From Carpediemonas membranifera (Eukaryota; Fornicata): DNA of 64,000 nt. Under the pieces are notes generated by a model that worked only from the letters and a program-made list of their open reading frames with translations, was not told where the DNA came from and ran no database searches. Shown in pieces: positions 10,471-19,145 of the stretch. Position numbers and translations under genes: made by a program. Where the stretch lies: assembly GCA_019828565.1 (NCBI GenBank), contig JAHDYR010000022.1:62001-126000 (forward strand), given 5' to 3'. The number at the start of each line of letters is the position of its first letter. The stretch's first letter is position 1.

Positions 10471-11793
10471 ATGCTCAGCAACATCAGACGCACCATAGAT
10501 CAGACTTTAGATAGCGCTGATAAGAAATTTGAGGCTGCATTCAACCCTGCGGCGAGCACTGCCGACCCTGAGGCCAAGGCGACGAGTGAGAGCGCTGGAT
10601 ACGTGATGAGTCTTGAAAACATGCGAGATGTGCTTCAATCCGAGCTCCGTGTGGCCGAAAAGAAGATTGCCACGCTCTCCCAACTTCTCGATGCCAGTTC
10701 CAAGTCGAAAAAGTCCATTCAAGAGCGCCTAGCAGGCAAAGAAACAGAGCTGCAGGCCATACATAGCAAGCTGGACTCATACCAGTCCCAGCTGGACACG
10801 ATGACCCGCCGTCTGGAGGAGACGATGGCTCTGGTGGCCGAGGCCCAGGAAGCCCGGGATGCCGCGCAGTCAGAGCTCGCGGAGGTCCGCACTACAGAGC
10901 TGGGGGAGCTGAAGGAGCGGCACAGTGCGGAGGTGGCCGAGCTGAGCACCGCCCTCGACCGGCTCAGGGAAGAGCACGCGGCGACTGTCGCACAGCAGGA
11001 CAGGGCTGCGCAGAGCGGTACCGAGGAGCTCAGAGACACCAGAGAGCGACTGGAGGTGGCGGAGGCCCGGGTGGCAGAGGTCGAAGCCTTGCTAGAGGAC
11101 CACCGTCAGGCCGCGGCCGAGCTTCTCGCCGAGGCCCCCGAGAGGGCAACGGCGACGGAGGCTCCAGACCAGACTGAGCTCATTGACACGCTGAGGGACG
11201 AGGTTGCTGAACTTACAGGCCGGCTGCAGACGCTGAGCAGCGTGGCCCAGGCGGCGAGGGCGGACGCTGACAGGTACAAGCAGAAGTTCGCCGGAAGTCG
11301 GGGCGAGGTGTTTTCGACTCAGCAGGAGCTCACGACGCTCAGGGGCGACAAGCTTGAGCTACAGGGGCAGCTGGCGACATTGGAGACGGACAACGCCCAG
11401 CTCCAGACGGCCTTGGACGCCAAGGTTGCCGAGCTCGAGGCGACCAGGTATCACCCAGCCGACCCTACGCCGGACCAGGCAAGACTCGAGCAGCTGCAGG
11501 CCCGGCTCCGCGAGAAGCAGGAGGCCGTCGAGAAGCTCAGGGCGAGGGTGTTCGAGCTCGAGGCCGAGGCCCGGTCATCTGACCCCTACACCATAGCTCC
11601 CCAGCTGGCCAGGGGTAAGAAGGTGACCCACCCTCCTGCCCTGGCTGCCCTTGACGAGCTGTTTGCAGCGACTATCGAGGCGCTTAGCCTGCACCCGTTG
11701 ATCCGCGTGGGTGTCAGCTTCTACGTCATTACACTCCACGTGGTGCTCGTCATCGCCATGCTCTTCTCACTGCGGGGCCGGGGCGAGTCATAG
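10471..11793 (+). CDS. Tail-anchored golgin-like coiled-coil protein
   Basis: 440 residues. After a short N-terminal segment, residues about 45-385 are nearly continuous coiled coil rich in Glu, Leu, Arg and Ala. A single hydrophobic segment near residues 412-432 (FYVITLHVVLVIAMLFSL) is followed by only a few residues, the topology of a tail-anchored protein. The membrane segment has the Tyr and Leu-His spacing seen in CASP, golgin-84 and giantin C-termini, which anchor vesicle tethers to Golgi membranes. The specific family cannot be fixed because coiled coils diverge quickly. The stop is TAG, with ATAAAT about 25 nt downstream as a likely polyadenylation signal. It converges on ALG1 with about 50 bp between stops. 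Confidence 0.7.
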   Translation: MLSNIRRTIDQTLDSADKKFEAAFNPAASTADPEAKATSESAGYVMSLENMRDVLQSELRVAEKKIATLSQLLDASSKSKKSIQERLAGKETELQAIHSKLDSYQSQLDTMTRRLEETMALVAEAQEARDAAQSELAEVRTTELGELKERHSAEVAELSTALDRLREEHAATVAQQDRAAQSGTEELRDTRERLEVAEARVAEVEALLEDHRQAAAELLAEAPERATATEAPDQTELIDTLRDEVAELTGRLQTLSSVAQAARADADRYKQKFAGSRGEVFSTQQELTTLRGDKLELQGQLATLETDNAQLQTALDAKVAELEATRYHPADPTPDQARLEQLQARLREKQEAVEKLRARVFELEAEARSSDPYTIAPQLARGKKVTHPPALAALDELFAATIEALSLHPLIRVGVSFYVITLHVVLVIAMLFSLRGRGES

Positions 11794-11842
11794 CCCAGAT
11801 CTCCACCACTCATAAATACCGCGGCAGTAATACGTCCTTTTA

Positions 11843-13492
11843 CTAGTCAGTCTTTCTTGTGCCCGAGGTCCTGAATGCCGAGAATGCGGTCATCCTCCAA
11901 TTTCTATCCCATCGGTCGGACCGGTCCTTGTTATGCTGGTCCCCGAACCGCTTCACGATGCTCTGCCGCATCGTATAGAGACGAGACCCGGTCCCACGTC
12001 CCTCTTTGAGTAATTCAAACATGGTAGAGCAGACCTCGTCGGCAATGGGGCCCTTCCCCATGACTATACCGTACTCTGGCTTGAGGACCTCGTGGATGGT
12101 GGGGTAGTCCACCGAGATGACGGGAAGACCACTACCAAACATGTCCTGGACGGTGATAGGCAGGTCGACCCCGCTCGAGGAGGTGTGCAAGTTGATGGAA
12201 ACGTCGGACACGCCGGCCAGCAGGGCGTAGTCCTCGTTGGTAAGCCATGCCGTGTGTATGCGGACGTGCTTCAGCCTGTGCTCCTTGATGCGGGCGACTC
12301 CCTCGTGCAGCATCGGACCGTTTCCCGTGATGACGCAGACAAGCTTCAGTCCAGGCTTAGTGCCGGCCTCGATGAGCTTCTTGTCGAGTTTGGCCAGACC
12401 ATCGATGAGTGCGATGTTGTCTTCATCAGCTGTCCAGGTCGTGCTGGACATGAGCAGCATCGGGCCGACCCGCGTGTTGGACGCGTCTGCCAGCGTGAAC
12501 AGCGAGGGCCTGGAGATGTCCTTATCGGTGGGCGAGCGGTAGATGAGGCGGGTGTGGTTCTCCTCAACGAGCAGGCCGAGACGGTGGAAGAGAGAGTGGG
12601 CCAGTGCGTTGTCACGGCGGTAGAAGACAGAGCCGGGCTTGTCATACACGACGATGGAGTCGGACACACCGAACTTGGCCCTGATGCGCTCAGCCATATG
12701 GCGTGAGACGGCGAAGCAGGCGTCGGCCTTGCGACCAAAGTACTTCTCGATAACGGCGTACACCAGGACCAGGGGGTGAGACATGCCGAAACGCAGGCCT
12801 AACATGGTGTACCCGAAGTTGTGCCAGTCAATGACAAGTCTTGACCTGTGACGGCGGGCAGCGAGCCATGCGATGGGGAGGGCGGGGACGGCGGGGGGCG
12901 TCTGGACCAGGATGTGGGTCGGGCGGCCGGCGATGAGGAATAGAGTGAGGATGAGGAAGAGGGCTTGGAAGAAAAGCTTGAAGGGTATGGTCAGGAAGTA
13001 CCATGTCTTCCCGACCTGCTTGGTGAACGGAATCGAGTAACGAAGGACCTTCACCATCTCGTTGTGGATGAAGGGCTGGAGCTCCTTGATCAGGGGAGTG
13101 CCTGCGAGACCCACGAGGCTGACCTTGAACTTCTGCTCGGCGAGGGAGAGGGCGTGGTACTGCATGCGGATAGCACGGCCAGCATCACCGACGATGAGAA
13201 CAATCACATGCCCCTTGTTAACACGACGAGGACTGTCAATGGAATACGTACGAGGCCTCGTGAGGGCGTCAGGATCGAGGTAGTTGGGCTGGATCCTTCT
13301 TCTCATCGCTTCAACATCCACAGACTGCGCCCGAACACGAGGAATCGCTATAGAATCCATCATTAGAGGTTTGATCGGAATTTCAATGACGTCGGTCATT
13401 TCTGAAAGACCAATTGGTCGCAAATCGGTGGAGAACTTCTGAGGTGGTCGTGATGATTGTCGGAAGGATACCTCAAAAGAAGACCCCTCCAC
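11843..13492 (-). CDS. ALG1: ALG1 chitobiosyldiphosphodolichol beta-1,4-mannosyltransferase
   Basis: 549 residues. ALG1 (family GT33) adds the first mannose from GDP-mannose to dolichol-linked GlcNAc2 on the cytosolic face of the ER, an early step of N-glycan assembly. The signature GRAIRMQYHALSLA near residues 85-98 matches the conserved GRSPRMQYHA-like motif. A hydrophobic segment (about 160-187) is followed by QTPPAVPALPI and VIDWHNFGYT, both hallmarks of the family. The C-terminal half has the GT-B donor-site pattern with SSSGVDLPITVQDMFGSGLPV near residues 440-460. The N-terminal 70 residues before the catalytic domain are an extension relative to yeast ALG1 and may be partly untranslated; an internal Met could be the true start. 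The stop TAG is followed directly by TAAAAG. Confidence 0.93.
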   Translation of the reverse strand: MEGSSFEVSFRQSSRPPQKFSTDLRPIGLSEMTDVIEIPIKPLMMDSIAIPRVRAQSVDVEAMRRRIQPNYLDPDALTRPRTYSIDSPRRVNKGHVIVLIVGDAGRAIRMQYHALSLAEQKFKVSLVGLAGTPLIKELQPFIHNEMVKVLRYSIPFTKQVGKTWYFLTIPFKLFFQALFLILTLFLIAGRPTHILVQTPPAVPALPIAWLAARRHRSRLVIDWHNFGYTMLGLRFGMSHPLVLVYAVIEKYFGRKADACFAVSRHMAERIRAKFGVSDSIVVYDKPGSVFYRRDNALAHSLFHRLGLLVEENHTRLIYRSPTDKDISRPSLFTLADASNTRVGPMLLMSSTTWTADEDNIALIDGLAKLDKKLIEAGTKPGLKLVCVITGNGPMLHEGVARIKEHRLKHVRIHTAWLTNEDYALLAGVSDVSINLHTSSSGVDLPITVQDMFGSGLPVISVDYPTIHEVLKPEYGIVMGKGPIADEVCSTMFELLKEGRGTGSRLYTMRQSIVKRFGDQHNKDRSDRWDRNWRMTAFSAFRTSGTRKTD

Positions 13493-13717
13493 TGGTCCTA
13501 CTCGTTGTATACACTCATCTGGATGCCCTTCTTGAGGGCTGACCCGTGTTCTTGAACAAGGGTTGCTCCGTGAAGATCTCAGCTTTAAACCACTAAGAGG
13601 AGTTACTAGGCCGAATGGAGGAGTTTGGATAAGATTATGACCGGAGTCGCGCCCTCACTCAATGGTACTGCGCCAGAATAATATTGTCCTTAAAGTGCAC
13701 GGCAGAGCGCGAAAGGC

Positions 13718-16315
13718 ATGGACAGTCCGAGGTCTTCGAGGCTTAGTCGGCTAGTTAACCGGCTAAGATCGACGACACCTAGTCATTCCCCTGCATTATC
13801 AGATAGTAGAAGGGCATCCATTCGGAAACGTCGCAGAGCCAATTCTCATCGTCAATATCCCGGAAGCCCCGATTTATCCACGGCATATCCCGTGAATTTC
13901 CACCCAGAGCATTCATATTCGACCCGTCTTCGTACTGGGGACATCACAGGCTACATGACGGAGCGCCGTCGGAGCTCCATAGGTTCCGAGAGCACGCCAG
14001 CCCCCCGCAACCGGACTCCGATGACACTCCTCTCCCCAAACCGCACAGTGCCGATGCCAGTGGCGTATACCCCCAAGACTACGCCGATTGTCCGCGGCCG
14101 GTTCATTGAGCGAGGCGACGAGCCTCTCACACCCCTAGATGAACGCGGCGACGACGAGGAGGAGGAGGATGTGCCCTACGAAGAGGCCGACGAGGACAGC
14201 AGCAGCGATAGTGGCCTTGAGAGTAGTGGCGGCGACGCAATCGAGGAAGGCTCCGAGTCTTCTGACGAAGAAGACGAAGGTGAGCGGGAAGAAAGCCCCG
14301 AGTCCGACGACGAGGAGGTCCATGCACCCTCCCTGCATGACTCCGACTTCGAGGACGCAGACCTGAACCTTGCGCTGGACGCGGGTGACGGAGACTTCGG
14401 CCGCTACTCTCCCGGCGCCCTCGCCGACCAGCCTGACTTCGACGACTTCCCCACCAGGGCGGGCGCCATGACCACCCTGCCTGCCGAGATGCCACCCACC
14501 CCCAGCCCCGAGGAGGCTCCGACCAGGGTGCATGTGTCGCAGCCAGATGCCCCAGATGCCGAGGACGAGGCGGTGCTTCAGACGGCCATCGAGAGAGTCC
14601 TCAGCGTGTCGTTCGGCCACCCCGTTGTTGTCGCCATCGCCGTGCGTGTGGCCAAGCTCTTCCTGGCCGTCTGTGACACACTCTTCAACATCCCCCTGCC
14701 CCATATGCCCCGCGTTGCTGTCGCCGGCAAGACCAGACCTGCGTTCATCGCCATGGCTGTCATTGTCGTGACTGCTTTCCTCGACATGGCCGACGTGGCG
14801 AGGGCCGCCATCATCGCAGTCTGTGTCAACGCCGTCGTCGGCCTGCTCGCTGTGAGAGACCGTATAGTCCGCCTCAAGGCCGGCCGCACAGCCCTTGTTG
14901 TCCTCATGACTGTTGGCGTCGGCCTGATTGCCATCCTACTCACGCGGGCAGCCGTCAATGTCGACTTTGGCGCACTCATCCACCATGACGGGGCCAAGGA
15001 CATCCCCCTCAACCCAGACCACTCGGCTGACCCAGCCCTCGTTGAGACCATCAGGACCGAGCTTGAGGGCAACAGGAGGCGTGTGACTGACTTTATCACC
15101 AGCACCGAGGCCGGCATGGTTGACCTCGCGGGCCGTGTCGACGCCATGGCCGCAGCCGTGAGTGGGACTCTCGAAGAGGACAAGGTTACCGTGGCAAGCA
15201 TCAAGACCGAGGTCGCTGCCATTCAGAGCGAGGTCGCCGCAAACAGCAAGAAGACAGCCGCGCTCGTTTCCGACTTCGAGAAGCGTTTCGCTGAGGCCAA
15301 CTCCGAAAACCACAAGCTTATGAAGGACGCCGCCGAGCGCATTTCGAAGCTCGAGACCGCGAAGCCCAAGCCGACCGAGAAGCACGACAAAAAGTCAGCG
15401 GAGCAGCTCGAAGCCGTCAAGACCGAGGTCGCTGCCATTCAGAGCGAGGTCGCCGCAAACAGCAAGAAGACAGCCGCGCTCGTTTCCGACTTCGAGAAGC
15501 GTTTCGCTGAGGCCAACTCCGAAAACCACAAGCTTATGAAGGACGCCGCCGAGCGCATTTCGAAGCTCGAGACCGCGAAGCCCAAGCCGACCGAGAAGCA
15601 CGACAAAAAGTCAGCGGAGCAGCTCGAAGCCGTCAAGACCGAGGTCGCTGCCATTCAGACCGAGGTCGCCGCAAACAGCAAGAAGACAGCCGAGCTTGTT
15701 TCCGAGCTTGAGAAGCTCTTTGCCGAGCTCCCCGCCGAGCAGCCAGACACCCCAACCCCCGAACAGCTGGCCGCCCTCAAGGCCGAGCTGCTGGCCATGA
15801 TAGCCCAGCAGACCCTCGTTGAGAGGCCCGCTCGCCGCACCAACGTAGCCAGCCGCAGCCTGGGAGCGAAGGCCTCCTCGAGCCCAGTGTACGGAGACCG
15901 CGGCCTGCTGCTGAACATCCTGACCTCGCAGGGCAAGCCGCTGACGGCCGACCGCATCCTCCATGACTACCGTTCAAACGAACTCGGGTCCTGCCTCCCT
16001 CTGGCCGTGGCCGAGGGCGACTACCACGGTGTCCACGGCCAGGGGGCAGTCCGCATCGCTCTGCCCCAAACCAGACCTGTCTCCGCCGTCAGCATGGTGT
16101 TCCCGGCCGGCACGGAGACCTACCCCACCCGAGTTCGCGTGGTTACTGAGTCTGACGGCCAGTTAACTGACCGTGGGACATTCACGGTCGACCCCACTGC
16201 TGACGTCGCCTTCGCCATTGGCGCGGTGCCTGTTGAAGCTGTGGCGCTTGTTATCGAGGAGGCGGCGGGGGACAAGCCGTGGTGCTGCGTCTATCAGATC
16301 CAGCTTTGTGAATAA
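13718..16315 (+). CDS. SUN-domain inner nuclear membrane protein
   Basis: 865 residues. Order of parts: a basic then strongly acidic N-terminus (about 1-290, a likely nucleoplasmic part), hydrophobic segments near 300-325, 345-385 and 392-412, a coiled-coil stalk (about 435-700), then a C-terminal domain of about 130 residues. That domain has the SUN pattern: a Gly-x-Cys position (ELGSCLPLA), a Gly-rich strand leading into VRIALPQTRPVSAVSMVF, a T-x-V-D strand and the closing WCCVYQIQL, matching the family's C-L-Y-R-F end. SUN proteins form the inner half of LINC bridges between chromatin and cytoskeleton. This is a motif call by eye at low sequence identity. The stalk contains an internal 72-residue duplication. 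The stop TAA lies in TAAAAA. Confidence 0.75.
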   Translation: MDSPRSSRLSRLVNRLRSTTPSHSPALSDSRRASIRKRRRANSHRQYPGSPDLSTAYPVNFHPEHSYSTRLRTGDITGYMTERRRSSIGSESTPAPRNRTPMTLLSPNRTVPMPVAYTPKTTPIVRGRFIERGDEPLTPLDERGDDEEEEDVPYEEADEDSSSDSGLESSGGDAIEEGSESSDEEDEGEREESPESDDEEVHAPSLHDSDFEDADLNLALDAGDGDFGRYSPGALADQPDFDDFPTRAGAMTTLPAEMPPTPSPEEAPTRVHVSQPDAPDAEDEAVLQTAIERVLSVSFGHPVVVAIAVRVAKLFLAVCDTLFNIPLPHMPRVAVAGKTRPAFIAMAVIVVTAFLDMADVARAAIIAVCVNAVVGLLAVRDRIVRLKAGRTALVVLMTVGVGLIAILLTRAAVNVDFGALIHHDGAKDIPLNPDHSADPALVETIRTELEGNRRRVTDFITSTEAGMVDLAGRVDAMAAAVSGTLEEDKVTVASIKTEVAAIQSEVAANSKKTAALVSDFEKRFAEANSENHKLMKDAAERISKLETAKPKPTEKHDKKSAEQLEAVKTEVAAIQSEVAANSKKTAALVSDFEKRFAEANSENHKLMKDAAERISKLETAKPKPTEKHDKKSAEQLEAVKTEVAAIQTEVAANSKKTAELVSELEKLFAELPAEQPDTPTPEQLAALKAELLAMIAQQTLVERPARRTNVASRSLGAKASSSPVYGDRGLLLNILTSQGKPLTADRILHDYRSNELGSCLPLAVAEGDYHGVHGQGAVRIALPQTRPVSAVSMVFPAGTETYPTRVRVVTESDGQLTDRGTFTVDPTADVAFAIGAVPVEAVALVIEEAAGDKPWCCVYQIQLCE
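15202..15691 (+). repeat. 216-bp tandem repeat in SUN-protein stalk
   Basis: Two apparently identical 216-bp (72-codon) units run from 15202 and 15418, and the beginning of a third at 15634 drifts into unique sequence after about 58 bp. Each unit encodes a coiled-coil block starting KTEVAAIQSEVAANSKKTAA and ending EKHDKKSAEQLEAV. Because the period is a multiple of three, unit number would change stalk length without breaking the frame. Confidence 0.92.
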
Positions 16316-16361
16316 AAAGATATGAGTCGATGAGCACTTCAAATAAAGTGACCTACGTACT

Positions 16362-17609
16362 TTACACGGCATTGCTGGAGACCCTGGGCCCGAAGAACTG
16401 CCTGTCCTTGAAAATCACTGGGGCGGCAAGACCCCAGAGGTAGAGGGCCACGCCGATGATGACCGACACAATGATAGTCACCGGCAGATACCACGAGATG
16501 AAACCGCTACTGAGAGAGCCGAACGCCACAGGGATGGCGGCCGATGCGAGCGTCATGAGGGCATGGAACTGCCAGTAGTGGTACGTGATGCCGGCACCGC
16601 TCTCCTTGTCATCGTCGTTGCCGCTGTCGTAGCCAGACTCGGGAGCGAACTCACCTTGTGCGAATAGAGGGGCGAATCCAAACTTGGAGATGCAGGCCGT
16701 GACGACGGCGATGACCAGGAAGACACCGCCCCAAATGGAGTGAACGAACTTGAACACGATGCTGATGACGGAGCCGAAGAAGAACTTAAACCAGTAGCCG
16801 CCGTATTCCCCGAAGTCTAGAGGACAGTACGAGACGTTGGGGAGGATGAAATCGAAGAAATGGAAGAAGGAGTTGATCCAGTGGGCCCAGAACTCGCTGT
16901 TGGACTCGATGGCGAGTACAACCATGAATGTGAAGAACAACGAGAGCACGGCGGCGACAAAGAGGGAGCCCCGCTCAATAGCGATGGAGAAGATGACAAC
17001 AATGGCCACGAGAATGAAGCCGAGCATGTACAAGGGCCACACGGGGAAACAGAAGAAGTACAGCGTGCCTGTGACGAGGTACTGCAACGCGGCGACGATG
17101 AGGAGGGTCACGGAGAGGGCGATGAGGAGGATCTTGGAGCCCTCGGGGATGCGGGTGATGATTGCGTTGTTAGTACGAACAGCAAACTCTGTGAGCAGCA
17201 TGACCTGGCAAACGACGAAGATGACCGACAATATGAGGGCGGCGACCATGTAGAGGAGGTATACAGGGTTGGGGATGACGAGGGTGCAGACGTAGAATGT
17301 GACGAGAAGTGGGACCTTGATCCACCACAGCCTGCGGTGGATGTTCTTGAAGATAGTGGTGCCCTTGACGAACGATGCTGGAATCGTTAGGAGGAGCAGG
17401 CAAAGGTGGAAACAGAAGAGTGAAAACGACACCTTCATCAGATGGTAGTAGCCAATGCTGTTTTCACTGCTATAGTAGCACCAGGGGAGGTAATGGAAGA
17501 TGCCGTAGCACAGGACTCCGTATGAACGATCGAGGAGCCAGTCCGAGATCACCACCCAGACAAGGGAGAGGATGAAGATTGCTGCATAGATGAAACGAGC
17601 GTATATCAT
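16362..17609 (-). CDS. Serinc/TDE-family membrane protein
   Basis: 415 residues with about ten hydrophobic segments. Family features seen: MKVSFSLFCFHLCLLLL, then a basic IHRRLWWIKVPLLV segment, a YMVAALILSVIFVVCQVMLL segment ending in an F-A-x-x-x-N-N position matching the DFAHSWNE region, and near the C-terminus YHYWQFHALMTLASA, matching YSFFHFxxxLAS of Serincs. Human and yeast members act in membrane lipid scrambling or serine-containing lipid synthesis. The protein begins at what is normally the second membrane segment (ARFIYAAIFIL): the Cys-rich first segment of typical Serincs is absent, so an upstream exon may be missed or the end is truly lost. The stop TAA is in TAAAG. Confidence 0.85.
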   Translation of the reverse strand: MIYARFIYAAIFILSLVWVVISDWLLDRSYGVLCYGIFHYLPWCYYSSENSIGYYHLMKVSFSLFCFHLCLLLLTIPASFVKGTTIFKNIHRRLWWIKVPLLVTFYVCTLVIPNPVYLLYMVAALILSVIFVVCQVMLLTEFAVRTNNAIITRIPEGSKILLIALSVTLLIVAALQYLVTGTLYFFCFPVWPLYMLGFILVAIVVIFSIAIERGSLFVAAVLSLFFTFMVVLAIESNSEFWAHWINSFFHFFDFILPNVSYCPLDFGEYGGYWFKFFFGSVISIVFKFVHSIWGGVFLVIAVVTACISKFGFAPLFAQGEFAPESGYDSGNDDDKESGAGITYHYWQFHALMTLASAAIPVAFGSLSSGFISWYLPVTIIVSVIIGVALYLWGLAAPVIFKDRQFFGPRVSSNAV

Positions 17610-17776
17610 TCAATGGCTCGCTTGCAAACGCTTGGCTTGCTTTTGTGCTCACTTCTGTTACATGAACATAACTGGAGTACATAAATCAATCAAATCGTCG
17701 TTCTGAGTGCATACTTGAGCCCACCACTGTAGCTAGCCACTATTTAAACCAATAATCTACGGATTCGCCGACAAGC

Positions 17777-19093
17777 TCATTCTCCCGCCAGCAACCGACC
17801 GGCAGCAATGCTCTCCGCGACCATGCTCGCCTCTGAACCCATCTCCTCGGCCTCAGCCAGCAGCCTGCTCACAGCCGCACTCTCGGCAACTCGGCCGGCT
17901 CTCAGCCCCTCCTCGCGGGCTGCCAGACACTGCGCCTCTAATCGACGAACGCGCCCGATAAGCTCCTGAACCTCCTCGCCGTGCCTCACCTCAGCCTCCT
18001 CGGCCTGAGCCTTAACCCGCGCCGTCTCCTGCCTGGCCTGTGCGAGCTTATCCACGGCAGATTCGATTCTCTCGTGCATCTCGCGAACCTCCGACTCGGC
18101 CTGCCCCACGGCCGCCATGGCCTCGGCCCGCAGCTTCTCGGCCTGATCTCTCTTGTGAACGAGGACATCCCGGTCCCTGCTAGCGTCCTCGACCTCCTTC
18201 ATGGCGTCCGTTGTCTCCCGTCGTGACTCGTCCAGCAGTCTCCGCAGTTTTGCGATGTCACCTTGGAGTCGATCCACAGTCGAATCTGACTGTGCCAGGA
18301 GCTCGTTCACTCTCAAGACCTCCTCCTCGGCTTGCTCCTTAGCTCTTGCAGTCTCCTCTGCATAAGATCGCCACTCCGCGCACGAGTCGCGCTGGGCTTG
18401 AAGCTGCTGCATCGCCCGATCGAGGTTGGCTGCTAACTGGCCGTTACTGGCGTCCCTGGCCTTGAGGTCCTCCGATACTATGGTCATCGCGTCCTCAATG
18501 GCGCCCTTGGTCAGCCTGGCGACCTTCTTCTCGAGCAGACTGACCTTCTTCCTGAGTGCAGCTCGGTCAGCGGCGAGGGTGTCGTTGCGGGCCTCCAGCT
18601 CCTGCATTCCCTCAAGCAGCCGCTCCACACCACCAGCCTCCTCGGCTTCTTGGACGGCTTTGCTGAGCTTTCTCTCCAGCTCGGCGATGGTCTTGTCTCG
18701 AGAGGCGATGACAGCATCCTTCTCGGTCAGCTCGGCCTCTGACGCCTTCACCGCTTCCTGTGATGCGATCACGGCGTCCATGGCCTCCTTGTACTGCGTC
18801 TCTGCGACTACCACCGCCTGCTGGAGGTCAGCGTTCCACGCCATCAGACCGTTCACGTCAGACTCCAGCGCACCGTTCGTCTCCTTCAGCATGTCGATTT
18901 CTCCCTTGATCCATTCAATATCCTCTCTTTCCTGCTCGCCATCGCTTGAGATGTCGTCCTGAAGCGCCATGATCGCCTTGCTGATGTGCTGGATGCGATT
19001 CTGGGCCTTAGCCCGATCAAACGGGGACATAACCGATAGTACCGAACGTGGCGTTCGTGGAGGCAGCGGGGTCCTCATGGGCGTTGCCAGCAT
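17777..19093 (-). CDS. Coiled-coil protein of unknown function
   Basis: 438 residues from the Met at 19093. That start is chosen because a longer frame would run into the 3' end of the eIF4G-like gene, and because MLATPMRTPLPPRTPRS looks like a normal disordered N-terminus with Thr-Pro/Ser-Pro sites. From about residue 30 to the end the chain is continuous coiled coil with alternating Lys/Arg, Glu and Leu/Ala, and no other domain. It could be a cytoskeletal or tethering protein; nothing in the sequence chooses between them. A TTTAAAT motif lies about 40 nt after the TGA stop. Confidence 0.8.
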   Translation of the reverse strand: MLATPMRTPLPPRTPRSVLSVMSPFDRAKAQNRIQHISKAIMALQDDISSDGEQEREDIEWIKGEIDMLKETNGALESDVNGLMAWNADLQQAVVVAETQYKEAMDAVIASQEAVKASEAELTEKDAVIASRDKTIAELERKLSKAVQEAEEAGGVERLLEGMQELEARNDTLAADRAALRKKVSLLEKKVARLTKGAIEDAMTIVSEDLKARDASNGQLAANLDRAMQQLQAQRDSCAEWRSYAEETARAKEQAEEEVLRVNELLAQSDSTVDRLQGDIAKLRRLLDESRRETTDAMKEVEDASRDRDVLVHKRDQAEKLRAEAMAAVGQAESEVREMHERIESAVDKLAQARQETARVKAQAEEAEVRHGEEVQELIGRVRRLEAQCLAAREEGLRAGRVAESAAVSRLLAEAEEMGSEASMVAESIAAGRLLAGE

Positions 19094-19138
19094 TTCACCA
19101 ATTTGGCAAAAAACTGCACCTCGTAAGCATATCCGATC

Positions 19139-19145
19139 GTTTACT
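19139..19145 (-). promoter_or_regulatory. AGTAAAC signal overlapping stop
   Basis: On the minus strand the eIF4G-like stop TAA forms AGTAAAC, with the next gene's likely start only about 45 bp downstream. Confidence 0.55.
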
